Shown here: positions 12,666-24,758 of the stretch, piece by piece | How positions within the stretch are numbered: position 1 is the first letter of the stretch | Layout of the letters: each line of letters starts with the position of its first letter | From: Phallusia mammillata | Taxonomy: Eukaryota > Chordata > Ascidiacea > Phlebobranchia > Ascidiidae | Reading direction: 5' to 3' | DNA: 64,000 nt | NCBI GenBank assembly: GCA_003260075.1 | Contig: QLIY01000353.1 | Span: 1 to 64,000 of the forward strand | Position numbers and translations under genes: made by a program | Notes under the pieces: generated by a model | Told to the model about the DNA's origin: nothing | Database searches by the model: none | The model's input: the letters and a program-made list of their open reading frames with translations, nothing else

Positions 12666-12976
12666 ACCTAAATCTATGTTATAACAGAAAGATATATGCA
12701 AACAAACCAAACATACGTTTTGTATGTGTCCATTTGTACACTTGTTGACAACACTGCCATTTAAATGGGCAGGATGTAATAAGTTATTAGTTGTAAATAA
12801 AAATGTTTGTTAAGCCCCCCCCCCACCTAAATCTATGTTATAACAGAAAGATATATGCAAACAAACCAAACACACGTTTTGTATGTGTCCATTTGTAATA
12901 CACTTGTTGACAACACTGCCATTTAAATGGGCAGGATGCAATAAGTTATTAGTTGTAAATAAAAATGTTTGTTAAG
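12666..12976. repeat. About 150-bp direct duplication separated by C10
   Basis: Copies at 12666-12814 and 12825-12976 flank exactly ten C (12815-12824). They differ by a few substitutions and a 3-base insertion. It lies in the 3' flank of SLCO-B and is interpreted as unmerged haplotype contigs. The rest of 12977-13658 shows no gene. Confidence 0.7.
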
Positions 12977-13658
12977 ACTACTATCTATCAAAGTTAAAAG
13001 CATTGTAGGCCTAGAACGCGTTTTATTTATGCAGTAAAGTTTAAATAAACGTTTTCATCGTGAATATACTGTACTAGTCTTCATTTTTTTGTTTTAGCAC
13101 AAAACAGTAAAATGTGTTCCACGACATAGAAACAGGGGCACGTCGAACGCTGGACACCTGTCAAATTGACCCAGTCACGCGCTTGCAAATAACTTACAAG
13201 TGTTACTTTCGCTTCGTTGCAAAGTTGCTACTTTAAATGTAATTTGATGACCGCAGCCAATAAAAGCAACTTTCAGGGGTGAAGGTTTTCCAACTTTCAG
13301 GGGTCAAGGCAAAGCTGACGCAAATATCCTGGAGCGAACAATACTATGTTACAATTGCCTTGTGATATGATATTGGTAACGAGTTCTTTGAGTTCGACTA
13401 AACAACAAAGACTTGGTATTCTGCAAATAGTAGCCTACTAGGCTACTCCAGTTGAACAAGCAAGTATGCATAGAAACAGCATCATCGAAAACATGGTCTT
13501 ACGGCAAAATAGCATACCAGCGCTTGGCCGAAATCTTTGAGCATGCCTAACGAACTGTCCAGTCACAAATGGAGGCAAAGGTCGCGAAAGATTAACGTAT
13601 TTACCACGCATCATTTGCAGCGCACACACATACGTATGGCCGACCACTAATATGCGAA

Positions 13659-13672
13659 AATTAATCTTTAAC
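13659..13672 (-). promoter_or_regulatory. HNF1-like site upstream of SLCO gene C
   Basis: Minus strand GTTAAAGATTAATT, 158 bp before the ATG at 13830. Same motif and spacing class as in copies A, B and D, with G as central base. Confidence 0.6.
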
Positions 13673-13829
13673 CGAGTTTCATCGTCGCAACAAGACGCTC
13701 AAAATCATGTGGAGATGCCTAGTTGACACCTTTAGGTTTGAGTCGAATTCAAGCAACCTGCAACCGCGGTGACAGTCTCTAAGTGCGAACAGAACAGTAG
13801 CTGTTAGGAAAGGTGTCGCAGAAGACGAT

Positions 13830-16319
13830 ATGGAATGCAAAAGTTGCTTTTTCTCACCGCGGACTTTCGCAATATGGATTGGACTGATTGTGTTCACCCA
13901 GGTATGGGCTGAGGCGTTTTGTTTTGAACCCATTCGACTTGTTTGCACAACAAAATATTTGAAGTAATCCAACACCACAGTTGTAACGCGATTAATAAAG
14001 TAAAAAGGTACACATGCACTACCGGATAAAAATGCTTTTGACGTTCACCTGTGTTTTGTGTTACATATGTATTGACCAAGTTTCGTACTAATTCCAGATA
14101 TATAATGGGGCTTACACAAAAAGCGTCCTTACCACCATTGAGAGAAGGTTTCAACTTTCCAGCACAATATCGGCCGTGATTGCAACAGGGTCACAAATTG
14201 GAAACTTAACTGTTATGTTGTTCGTAAGTTACTTCGGACAACGATACCACAGGTGAGAGTTGATCAAACATAAATACTCAACAATGCTTTCGAACGTTTA
14301 GTGTATCTATTATTATAACCAACTTGCTAGTAGGGTGGGTCCGATAATACTGCTATCGGATTGGAAACTAAGTATCGGTCTAACCCTTCTTGTTAGTACG
14401 CATATATTTGCACAGTCTTATAACGGAGATATGTAGAAGCCGACTGTTTTTCACGTACTTAAATTTTATATCTTTATTCAAATACAAACTTGCCCACTTG
14501 TAATTATTTGTGTATTTATAGACCAAGACTTATAGCTTTCGGTTGTCTTTTGATGATATTCGGCTATTTGATCTCAGCACTACCCCAGTTCGTAGACGAT
14601 CGGTATCATTTTGACGATATTTCGGTTAATGTTACAACTGAAGATGGCGTGGATCTCGTAACCTGCAATGCAAAGTAACAAAACATTTTGTCTTCCAGCA
14701 CTTAAGACGATATACTTTTTCTGCACAGCATTGGATTATACCCGTATTTACAAAAATAGTACGAGACCTTTCTCTCCAATGTTAACAAACAACACACAAC
14801 CTAAAGGGTATTCCTACAAATAAACTTTTGGTAAACATCATGATTTTGCGGGCCCATCCAAGCTGAAAATACTTAATAATAGAGAAAAAATAATGTTGTA
14901 CAAAATATATATAATTTGTTGGTATTGAACTTCTAAGAATATGATTCGATCATCACAGCGACAAAAACTTGAGCACAGTTAACTGCGAAACTGCTACTAC
15001 GTCGGGAGAAGTCTCAAACACGTACATCCTTGTTATGTTCGGGATCATGATCTGTGGAATAGGAGGTTCCGCTATTCAGCCTCTTGGTTTTTCCTACGTC
15101 GACGATCATGCAACGGAGCACAACTCTGCTGTGTACGTAGGTAGGTAGGCTATTATAGCCTACATATGTGTAGCACAGTACAAATAAATGTGCCGACTAA
15201 AATGTTTCAGCAATAGGCTATTGATGAGACCAATTCAAAATGTAATTTTAGAGATCGTGTGTTTCTTTTTAGAAAAAATGTATGTTTAGGGATCATAAAC
15301 TCCATAGGGCTGATCGGCCCAATGCTTGGTTTTGTGTCTGGTGCCGTTTTTCTGAAAATGTGGGTCGACATCGGCTGGGTGGACACAGGTAATGAATATA
15401 ATGTTACAAACTGATAAACATTGGTCTTTCTTTGCATAAAAAGTATTCATTGTCCCAAACAGAGAATTAATATGAATTCTAATATGAAAGTTCTTTATAG
15501 AAACAATTACGATTAACCCCCGTCATCCAGCATGGGTCGGTGCATGGTGGCTAGGATACCTTATTGCTGCGGGTGTAATGATTTTCTCAAGTTTTCCCGT
15601 GTGGTTCTATCCAAGGGAGATGGAAAAAGAAGTAGAAAAAGACAAGGTGAACCAGCGCGATACCAAAAACCGGAAACCCCAATACTAAGCCCAAACTCGT
15701 TTTTTAATGTGAAAGCACATTTACAAGCTTTCAGTCCAAAGCTGTTAGCATTCAAATAGTTTCTTGTTTTTGCATTTGCGTCTTAGTTGCATGTCTATAC
15801 GCACGGATTTTAAGCTGACACTTCTGAGTCAACAAAAGTTACAAACTAAAACGTCATTTGCAGTCATGTTCAACAGCGATAAGGAGTGCACAATCCTCCC
15901 TTTCAGATTATGCAGGTCAAAGGTTTATGCAACATACCTTGACCGTAATGCAACGATCAGTTTGAGTGTGCCAAAGGTTTTGCTCTTGTTTGTGATAGGA
16001 TATTTTCTTATGCTTAAAAAAATCAACGACCGATTTAGGTTAATCTTTTAATAGTTTATACTTGTGTTACCTTTGTTTCATTGCCACTGTTTTAATATTA
16101 AGTAGGCAACGTGCGTTCTTTTATCGATCGTTTAAGCCAGGGGTCGGCAGCCTTTTTTGCACTGCGGACCGTTTTTGAAACTAAAATTTTATCGCGGACC
16201 GGTCTTCAAAAAACTACAAATATTTGCAAATAAGAACGCTTAACTTAGTTTATGATCCCTGGGATACAGGGGCAATTTTTTATACCATTTAACCTGAAAA
16301 ATTATACGGCCCGGTAACG

Positions 16320-16405
<86 letters not shown>

Positions 16406-18441
16406 CGGTTGCTGACCACTGGTTTAAGCAAGCTGATGTTTATTTACGTTGAATATACAAATTTTTCCAAGATAATTGGTACAATAACTAAAAGGTTATT
16501 TCATAGAAGGCGAGTTAATACAGAAAGGAGAAGGGTAAACCCAATACACCCACAGCAATTTTTTAAATGCACATTTTGGTTCCATAACTTGGTGTTTTAA
16601 AATGACTTGCACGAAGTCCCAAAATTTTTAGACTTTCCCCTAATTTGTGTCCCCTGCCAAAATTATTTCTGGTCACGCCACCGATGTAGCATCATAATTT
16701 CGATTGATAAAACCTGCTTTTGAAAGGATGAAGAAGTTCAGTCACAAGTAATCCAGGAAAGCGACGAAAAGTCCGATCTTAAAGCATCGCACAAACAAAA
16801 CATTATCAGTAAAGAAGCAAGGTACGAACATTTTGTTTGGTTTCAAATGATTTAAATGACCACATCATTGACTTTCTTCCAAGGGTTGGATTTGCGATTA
16901 TACTTATTTTAAGTGCTGCGGATAAAACAAAGATATACGTATCAAAATCTTGTTGAATTTTTTGTAAGGTCAAAACAACTTTTTTGCAGCGAATTCTGGA
17001 CAGCTTTGAAAAAACTTTTCACCAACAAGCGATTTATGCTGGTGGTGGCTTCTTGGGTTTGCGAATGGTTTAAAATCTCCTCTGTGTCAACTTTTATGGT
17101 AAAATACCTTGAAGTGGCGTTTGGAAAATCAGCAGCAGAAAGTAGTTTTCTTATCGGTATGTTTCTGTACTGACTATTTAGTGGGTGTTGAAATATAACG
17201 TAGAAACCTTGATTTTGTGGTTGACAGAACTTAACACCAGTGTTTTTACTACACTGTATGTGTTACAGGTGTTGCCAATCTTCCATTGCTGGTACTTGGA
17301 ACCATTTTGGGAAGTTTTGCGATTAAGCGGTGGAAACTCGGTCAGGTTGCCATAGTGCGTCTGGTTCTGGTTATGTATATCACCAGCCTCATAGCCTTTA
17401 TTGGTTTCCTATTTATCGGTTGTGGATCTATTGACATGGCAGGATTGACCGTTCCATATCCAAACAGGCAAGTGTCCATTCAATGCAAACACGCTTCACT
17501 TTTCCTCTTACAACTACCTTTAAAGCAGTGAAACAGACACTCTGAAAAAAACACCGGTCAATGATTGTAATGCGCCATGCGACTGTGACAAAAACGTTTA
17601 CACGCCGGTTTGCGGACCTGGGCAAATTTCCTACGTATCACCTTGTTTTGCCGGGTGTTCCGATTCGGTTTACGAAGGAGACAGCATAGCGGTTTGTTTC
17701 AACAAAACTTTAAAATATGCATCAGTAAACGTATCGTATTAACCTTCATTTGCTTTTAGAATTACTCATCGTGTTCGTGTGTATCAAATGCACCAGAAGA
17801 ACAGGTGGTGTCCATTGGTCTCTGTTACACCAGCAAATGTGAAAATCTTGCCGACGTAGTAATAGCACTTAAGGCGTTTACTAGCTTAATAGCCGGGATG
17901 GCTACGACTCCACTGTTTGTCCTCCTCATGAGGTAAGCACAACTCTTCCGTACAAACATTATCTGAGTAATAAACAACGACTAAACAGTCATTTTTCGAT
18001 GCAATAAGATCTTTAAAGCCAGAGGAAAAGTCGTTTGGTATTGGAGTTTCATTCTTCATCTGCCGCTTGGTTGGATGGATTCCTGCACCAATACTTGTCG
18101 GGTTTGCTATCGATGAAACTTGTTTGTTTTGGACTGAAGCAGAGTGCAGCGGCCGTGCTTATTGCAGGGTGATTTGACGAAACTTGTCCCGATGTAGTAA
18201 AAATCTAACTTACGTTGCCTTTTTGCTTCTTCAGCTTTTTGACAACGATTTGTACCGATGGTGTTTCGGTGGCTTTATGATTGGTATCAAGTTTGTATCG
18301 ACGGTCGTCATGATATACCTGTACCGGGTGCTTTGTCACAAAGCAACAAATAAAAAGCAAATTGAACAAGATAAGAATCTTGACGAACAACAACCTCTCA
18401 ACAGAGACGACAGAGAAAAGGACATAGAAACTGTTATTTAA
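13830..18441 (+). CDS. SLCO/OATP organic anion transporter, tandem copy C (13 exons, 656 aa)
   Basis: Exons: 13830-13901, 14098-14252, 14522-14674, 14959-15140, 15290-15388, 15501-15646, 16727-16821, 16990-17156, 17269-17467, 17529-17691, 17760-17932, 18009-18168, 18235-18441. The N-terminal FFSPRTFAIW, the signature WVGAWWLGY, the VYTPVCGPGQISY Kazal-like loop and 12 hydrophobic segments identify an OATP. Intron 9 (61 bp) needs a GC donor (AG|GCAAGT); the nearest GT alternative runs into TGA at once. Intron 6 holds a hAT MITE containing an 82-C run. The C terminus DIETVI is a PDZ-ligand-like tail. It is more divergent from A and B than they are from each other. Confidence 0.93.
16138..16421. 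mobile_element. hAT-type MITE, 8-bp TSD gtttaagc, interrupted by poly-C
   Basis: Termini CAGGGGTCGGCAGCC and GGTTGCTGACCACTG are imperfect inverted repeats. The flanking 8-bp duplication gtttaagc is perfect (16130-16137 and 16422-16429). It lies in intron 6 of SLCO-C. The centre is an 82-base C run (16322-16403) that is probably filled gap, so the true length is unknown. Confidence 0.88.
16322..16403. repeat. 82-base poly-C run, probable gap filler
   Basis: An uninterrupted C homopolymer inside the hAT element. With the runs at 33200-33244 and 52552-52620 it forms a class of long, pure C runs in otherwise AT-rich DNA. Because the short runs behave like fixed-size contig joints, this is best read as a sized gap written as C. 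Confidence 0.6.
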
Positions 18442-19356
18442 TATCCAACATGAGTTTTCTGTTGTTTTTTCACTTTAAAAAACATGTTTAGCGGGGCATT
18501 TTTTCTTTGTCCAAACTTGCCCTTTAAACGTCTTGATTTTTGTACATTACAATATAAAATTAATTTAGTGCGTTACGAATTAAGAGTGACCTGCAGCCAA
18601 TCGTACATCAGTCATTTTTTTAAATTTTTTTTTGGTGTTGAGGTAGTTTTAGGACAGTGGTTTCTAGACTTTTTATGTGGCCCAAACTTAATATAAATGG
18701 TATTGACGAATTTTTATGCCAACAAAACGAAAGCTTAACAAACAAATGTTGATGAACTATTTGCAGAAGTATAGCCTATCCCTACCATGCATTACAAACT
18801 TCCACGCAACTTATATACTGTTGGTTGCTACCTGGTAAACATGTTGACAAATAAGCAGATTCTTGCGGCAGTTAAGCAAGCGTTTGCTTCTACGTCACAT
18901 GTTGGTCGTCGTAAGCATTTTTCACCAAACAAATAAATTTCTGCTGTGGAACGCGACCTGAGTTACTGCTGTCGAAAGATAAGCATTGCTGTTCAATTTG
19001 TAATCACACGTCAGAGTGACATGGCGATTTTAAATGGTGTTAAATATCGCAAACTTTTACTAAAGTCAGCACTATTTAGAAGAAAGAGAAATTATTATTT
19101 GTTATAGTGTTTCCCTTGTCGGCGCTCGCTGTACCCGATTCAAATCAACGCGTTTATACGTTTCGTAACAATGGTCACTTATAAGAGAGAAGGTGCCCAA
19201 GGTGTGGTGTTTTATTAGTCTCAAGACACACTAAGACGTGGATGTATGCAGTGTATCACGAATGCTTGATCAAATTTGGCAAATGAGTTAGACAGCCTTT
19301 GAAAGATTGGGTTACTTCGCATTGTTCGAGATAGACATGTTAACCATATTTTCTGC
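18442..19356. other. Intergenic region between SLCO-C and SLCO-D
   Basis: No gene recognised. Around 18654 the sequence CAGTGGTTTCTAGAC resembles a hAT left terminus of the type seen at 45197, but no matching right end was found. Confidence 0.4.
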
Positions 19357-19370
19357 AATTAATTTTTAAC
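19357..19370 (-). promoter_or_regulatory. HNF1-like site upstream of SLCO gene D
   Basis: Minus strand GTTAAAAATTAATT, 174 bp before the ATG at 19544. It is retained even though gene D is the most divergent of the four paralogues. Confidence 0.6.
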
Positions 19371-19543
19371 CGAGTGTCTGGATAGTGCAATGTACTGGAA
19401 ATGCAATCTGTTTGTATAAAAAATATTTATTTACGTTTGCACACACCTGTATTTTTTTGCAGATCAGACCATAAATTTGCAGAACTGTTAGGCTTGGTCA
19501 AGTTTTGTCAAACTATATCGACGCACCACAGCTCACACATACC

Positions 19544-22500
19544 ATGAAATTTAGAAGTTGTTGCGTTTCTGTCCGGACATTTGCAGTATGGGTTGGATTG
19601 CTTGGATTCGTAAAGGTAAATTGTTTAACCTTTGGATTTAGATCCTACTTTATCGTGCTTTAAATTTGTTTAAATTTTGCTGCAAAAGTGGGGTTTTGTT
19701 TGGCAGTATGTTTTTAACAATCGGTTCACCATACTGACGGCTTATAAGTTATATGTGCACAAATATACATGCACGAAGCATAAGCAATATCAAATACATT
19801 TATCTCCAGTTTAATGTTATTTTTTAGATATTTGCGGGTGCGTACACGAAAAGTGTGTTGACAACAATCGAACGAAGGTTCCAACTTTCCAGCACGACCT
19901 CTGCCCTAATTGCGACCAGTGCGCAAATAGGTAATCTCAGCGTAATGTTGTTTGTCGGGTATTTCGGACAACGCTTTAACAGGTCAGTCCCACTTCACAT
20001 GCAACTGAAGCAGGCGTTCTTTTACCGTGTGCTTGTTAACTTTTCGTGTTATTTAGACCTCGAATGATCGGCATAGGATGTTTGGTGATAACGGCGGGGT
20101 ATTTGTTATGTGGATTACCGCAGTTCATTGGCGGTCGCTACAAGTTTGATGACATATCCATTAATACAAGTTACCAAGGTTCCGATCAACGCCAATCGAT
20201 TACATGCGATTTGCAGTAAGTTATCATATAGCTTAGTCTCGTGGTTGTGAGCACATTTTTAATGACTTCCAATTCAAATATAATTCGGTTTTTCACCAAC
20301 AAGCAGCTTCATTATATATAATCTGTATCATCATCCAGTGAACTCCGAATGTAAGGTAACGAGTTTCAAACTTTGTTTTAGTTCTCCTACCACTGCGATA
20401 ACTGAGGAAAAATGTGATGCTGACGATACCGACGCCGCATCCTCGTCAAACTTGTACATTTTAATAGTAATTGGAGTGATGCTCGCTGGGGTTGGGGACG
20501 CACCGCTTTTTCCATTAGGTTTTGCGTACGTTGACGACCACGCGTCATCACACAATGCCGCAGCTTATATTGGTAAGGTTTTTGCAAAACAACCGCAGGC
20601 GTATCATAACAATTTGTCGACAATAAAACTTTCAATGCAGGCCATATATATAAAATATATATACGTGACAGGTGTTAGAATTTTATTGGCCAAAAAGGTT
20701 TTATTGCTAGTATAAATAATATGCTGTCGAAACAACTACGTTCACACATTCATGATCAGACAAAAATGCAAGTTAGAAATGCAAAAAGCTTTTAAAACTT
20801 AATTCACATTGAGTTGAAGTAAAAAAACAAAACGAAGTGTAGGCTTTCATACTCAAAGTGCTGTGTCATGGTTTCGTTACAAGCCAGCCGTGAGACAACA
20901 TGCTGAGTAAGCTTGCAAAACTGTGTTAATACACACCGCGAAGGATGTTATAACTTATGTTTTACACATATTGAACGTTTTCAACCCTTCATGTGACGCG
21001 ATTTAACGTGTTAAATTTCAGGAATTATACAGACCATCGCATTGGTGGGGCCGATTGTAGGCTTCGTTGGAGGGGCCGCTGTTCTTAAGATATATGTTGA
21101 TATTGGATGGGTGAATGAAGGTAAACGGGTTTGTTTTACCACCATTTTGTGTCTTATTACCGTCATTCTTTACTTCGCAGAGAGTAACAACGTTTAAGAT
21201 AGTGTTTCATGACTTGTAGGGTTTTCCATTGAAAAAAAACATGCCTTGAGCAAGAGAAACCGAAAACCGAGCAGGTTTCAGTGAATGTTCACAACCTTTT
21301 TAAACAAATCCAAGCAGTTTTACTGAAACTTAAATTAGCAATCAAATCAAATTCGCTGAGTTCGCTTCAAGGCGTTCTAAAAAACGTCAATAAAACAATT
21401 TATTCATTTGTAGGCCATTCGCAATGACGTGCTGGTCACAACCATCAACACATTTCAAATTTGTAGCAGTAACTCTCACATTTGTTAATTTTAATTTTTT
21501 GCCAAGATTCGATCACGATTGATCCCCACCATCCAGGTTGGGTCGGAGCTTGGTGGCTCGGGTTCTATATCGCTGCCGCGGCGATGCTCGTCTCCAGTTT
21601 GCCCGTTTGGTTTTACCCGAAAACCATGACCAAAGAAACAGAGAAACAAGAGGTTTTAAAAGCCTTTACAATTTTAAATATTTCGAACTTTCATAATCCT
21701 CTTTGGTTAAGCAGCAATTCAACAAAGATAACACTGTTTTCTGTAGAAGGGTCTTTCTGACGAGGAAATACAAGAAGGTGAAATAGATTTTAAAGATAGC
21801 TACAAGCAAGATCAGGCTGTAAATGACTGGAGGTGTGTAATAAAACATAACACGTTTAAAAAACTTTATGTTAATGTGTATTATTGCTTTTTAACCTTGT
21901 GCATACGGACTTAAAAGACTCGGAACCAAATGCAAACAAATAACTACTCCCAATTCCCAGTACTACTCTCATTACTTTAACACTATAATTTTAAATTGTT
22001 AAAATTATTTTTTTCAAATGCAGTGGGTTTCTCATCGCAACAAAAAAGTTGCTATACAATCCGAAATATCTTCTGTTAGTTGGATCGTGGATCTGCGAAT
22101 GCTTTAAGATATCTGGCGTTGTAACTTTCATGGTGAAATATCTGGAAGTGGGATTCGGTAAGACGGCCGCTGAAGCAAGCTTTCTAGTGGGTACGTCTCT
22201 CGGTCTTCGACATCTTCGAATCCGAAAGATTTAAATTTTTCTCTTATTTTAGGGGCAGTCAATTTCCCCTTTCTGGTGGTTGGTACAATGTTGGGAGCAC
22301 TAGCAATTAAGCGGTTCAAGTTGGGAGTGATGGCTAACATACGGTTGGTTCTTGCAACGTACGTAGTTACCCTGGTCGCTTTCGCTGCTCTAATAGTGAT
22401 TGGATGTGGCCCCAACGACTTCGCAGGTTTGACCGTGCCGTATCCAAATAGGTAAGTTTTTGACAGAGAGAAACAACAACGTTTTAATAAAAACAATATG

Positions 22501-23515
22501 TACGGCAGTGATTATGAAACCTCAAAAGGTACAACCACAGCTGAATGTAATTCTGCTTGCAATTGCAATCCTGATGTTTACACGCCAGTGTGCGGACCAG
22601 GTCAAATAACATACCAATCGCCATGTATAGCTGGCTGTAGTGATTCCGTTTACGACGAAAGCAGCAATGCTCAAGTAAGTTATCTGAATTAGTTTGCTCA
22701 TATATATTCAATAATATCCGTGTGTCCAGAACTACACCTTATGTTCATGCGTTGCACAATCTCCTCACGAGCAAGTTGTAACGGTCGGCAAATGTTACGA
22801 AAGCAAGTGTGAAGGGCTGGCGTGGGTTGTAATTGGCGTCACATCGCTCACAAATTTCGTTGCCGGTTTAGCTGCCACTCCTTTAATGATGTTGGTAATG
22901 AGGTAACTATTTCACAGTGCGCTTAACTTTTGCAGACAACTTATTAAAACAATTTTGTTTAGAACCCTGGGGCCAAAAGAGAAGTCTTTTGGACTTAGTG
23001 TGGCATTTTTTGTTTATCGTTTGCTCGGTTGGATACCTGCTCCTATTGTGTTTGGCTATGCGATTGACCAAACTTGTTTGTTATGGACGCAGCAAACTTG
23101 CAGTGAACGATCATATTGTCGGGTGAGTAAGTGTCACATAGAGAAACCCCACACACATTAAGAATTAGTAACAGGCTAAGTAGAGAGTGAAACATTGATG
23201 AGGTTATTTTGAATAAATTTTAAACTTCTTGCACCTACATGCAAAACTGTTTGCACAATTTTGACTCACTTATGTTCCAAATATTTGCAGCTGTATGATG
23301 CTGACAGTTTTCGCACAAGTTTTGGTGGATTGCTTGTTGCTGTAAAAATATTGTCACTCTGCTTCATAATAGCATTATATCGTTTTGTAATTGGAGAAGA
23401 GAAGAAGAAACAACTTGACGACGAGGAAAAGGTCAACTCGTCACCAGAATTACAAGCTTTATCAACCACCAGTCAAGAGAAAGAAGAAGATCAAGAAAAG
23501 GAAACTGTCATATAA
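19544..23515 (+). CDS. SLCO/OATP organic anion transporter, tandem copy D (13 exons, 665 aa)
   Basis: Exons: 19544-19615, 19828-19982, 20057-20215, 20382-20572, 21022-21120, 21507-21652, 21747-21832, 22024-22190, 22253-22451, 22509-22674, 22730-22902, 22963-23122, 23291-23515. It has the OATP signature WVGAWWLGF, a Kazal-like loop with VYTPVCGPGQITY and a C-terminal EKETVI. It keeps every intron position and phase of A-C but is the most diverged copy: its N terminus is KFRSCCVSVRTFAVW, and the acidic linker of exon 7 is shorter. The exon 6 donor (GAG|gttttaaa) is weak, so that boundary is less certain. Confidence 0.92.
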
Positions 23516-24758
23516 TTGTTTTTTCTATGTCAATTAGCATTTATCATTACTTGCATGTCACAAACATAGACCAAAACATACAATGTACATGTTTTGGACT
23601 TGAAGTGATAAACCAAAACTGCAAAACTGTTAGCCGTTTAATTGTTTAAAGAGATTTTCCACATTTATTGTTTATTATTAAGAACTTGTACCATGTTTTT
23701 TGTTTTAATCTTGATTAAATGTTCTTGCCAACATAGCTTTGTTGCTGGTATTTAGTGTTGATAACAGTGAATAGTAAAAAAGACATTAATTTATTAACTG
23801 TTTAATTTAATAAAAAGTTATGTTGCGTTTGTGCCAAATTACATCTCAGGCAGCAATATGCCAATCTCAAGCAACATCAATATGCAAAAGTTTTTTTTAA
23901 CAGTTCCTTTTAAGCTGAGCACCTTTGTAATGACTAATACAATAAGAAAAGTATAATTGTACCTCATTATTTGTGATAGTTGCAATCCCTTATACATTGC
24001 ACCTCCTACTATTACATAAACAATGATGCTACACTGCAACCTTTAGAAGCCTTTACACATCTCCCATGGACTACATATTTTAAAAAGTTTTTTTTATAAA
24101 AATCACCACACAGCACACAGAAGTTATTTTATCATTAAGTACATAATAAAAATATAAAAAGAACTTTCACTTACCCTGCTTCATTGAGTTGGGTGTTCCT
24201 GAATGTTTTTCCCAAAAAAAATCCCGTTTCGCCTTAAAAACACTAAACGTTTTGGAAGAAAAGTGACTAACAGCTTTGTAACCACCTTTAACTAACAATA
24301 TTGGTTTATGTCAGTGCCAGATAACACAAATATTGCTTGCTCTTCATTCTGCCAAAAACTTAGAAGCAAAACAACACAACACATCATCTTGGATTGCATT
24401 TTGCGCGCCAAATGTGCCAAAACAACGATATCATATTACCAAGCCCGTGTAGCACTTGTATTACCAGTAAAAAGGTGTTATAGATTCCAAGTTTGTTTTT
24501 TGGACAAAAATAAAACAAGCTTATTCTCACACACCATTCATGAACGAGCAATATGCCTGAAAGCTGAAATTCCAAACAGGACAAAAAAATCATAAAACCT
24601 GAAGATGGCGCTGCTACAATGCCAAAATCGGCGCGGGCCACACAAATTTTGCAGCGTGTAACTTACTAACTTGTTATTGAAGCACTTGCTTTTAATTTCA
24701 GTCTTACAAACGTCGCTTTTTGGATCTTACTTATGAGCCATGACATAAACCATCGAAA
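23516..24758. other. Intergenic region and 5' flank of NDC1
   Basis: No gene recognised. A pyrimidine-rich stretch ending in cttttaatttcag (to 24701) lies 57 bp before the NDC1 ATG and could be a 5'-UTR intron acceptor or a spliced-leader trans-splice acceptor. Confidence 0.4.

Noticed and set aside
16240..16431. Open frames encoding poly-Gly or poly-Pro across the long C runs (16240-16431, 33146-33346, 52528-52776)
   Set aside because: They exist only because the homopolymer has no stops; the runs are probably gap filler.
18654..18690. CAGTGGTTTCTAGAC resembling a hAT left end
   Set aside because: No matching inverted end or target-site duplication was found downstream.
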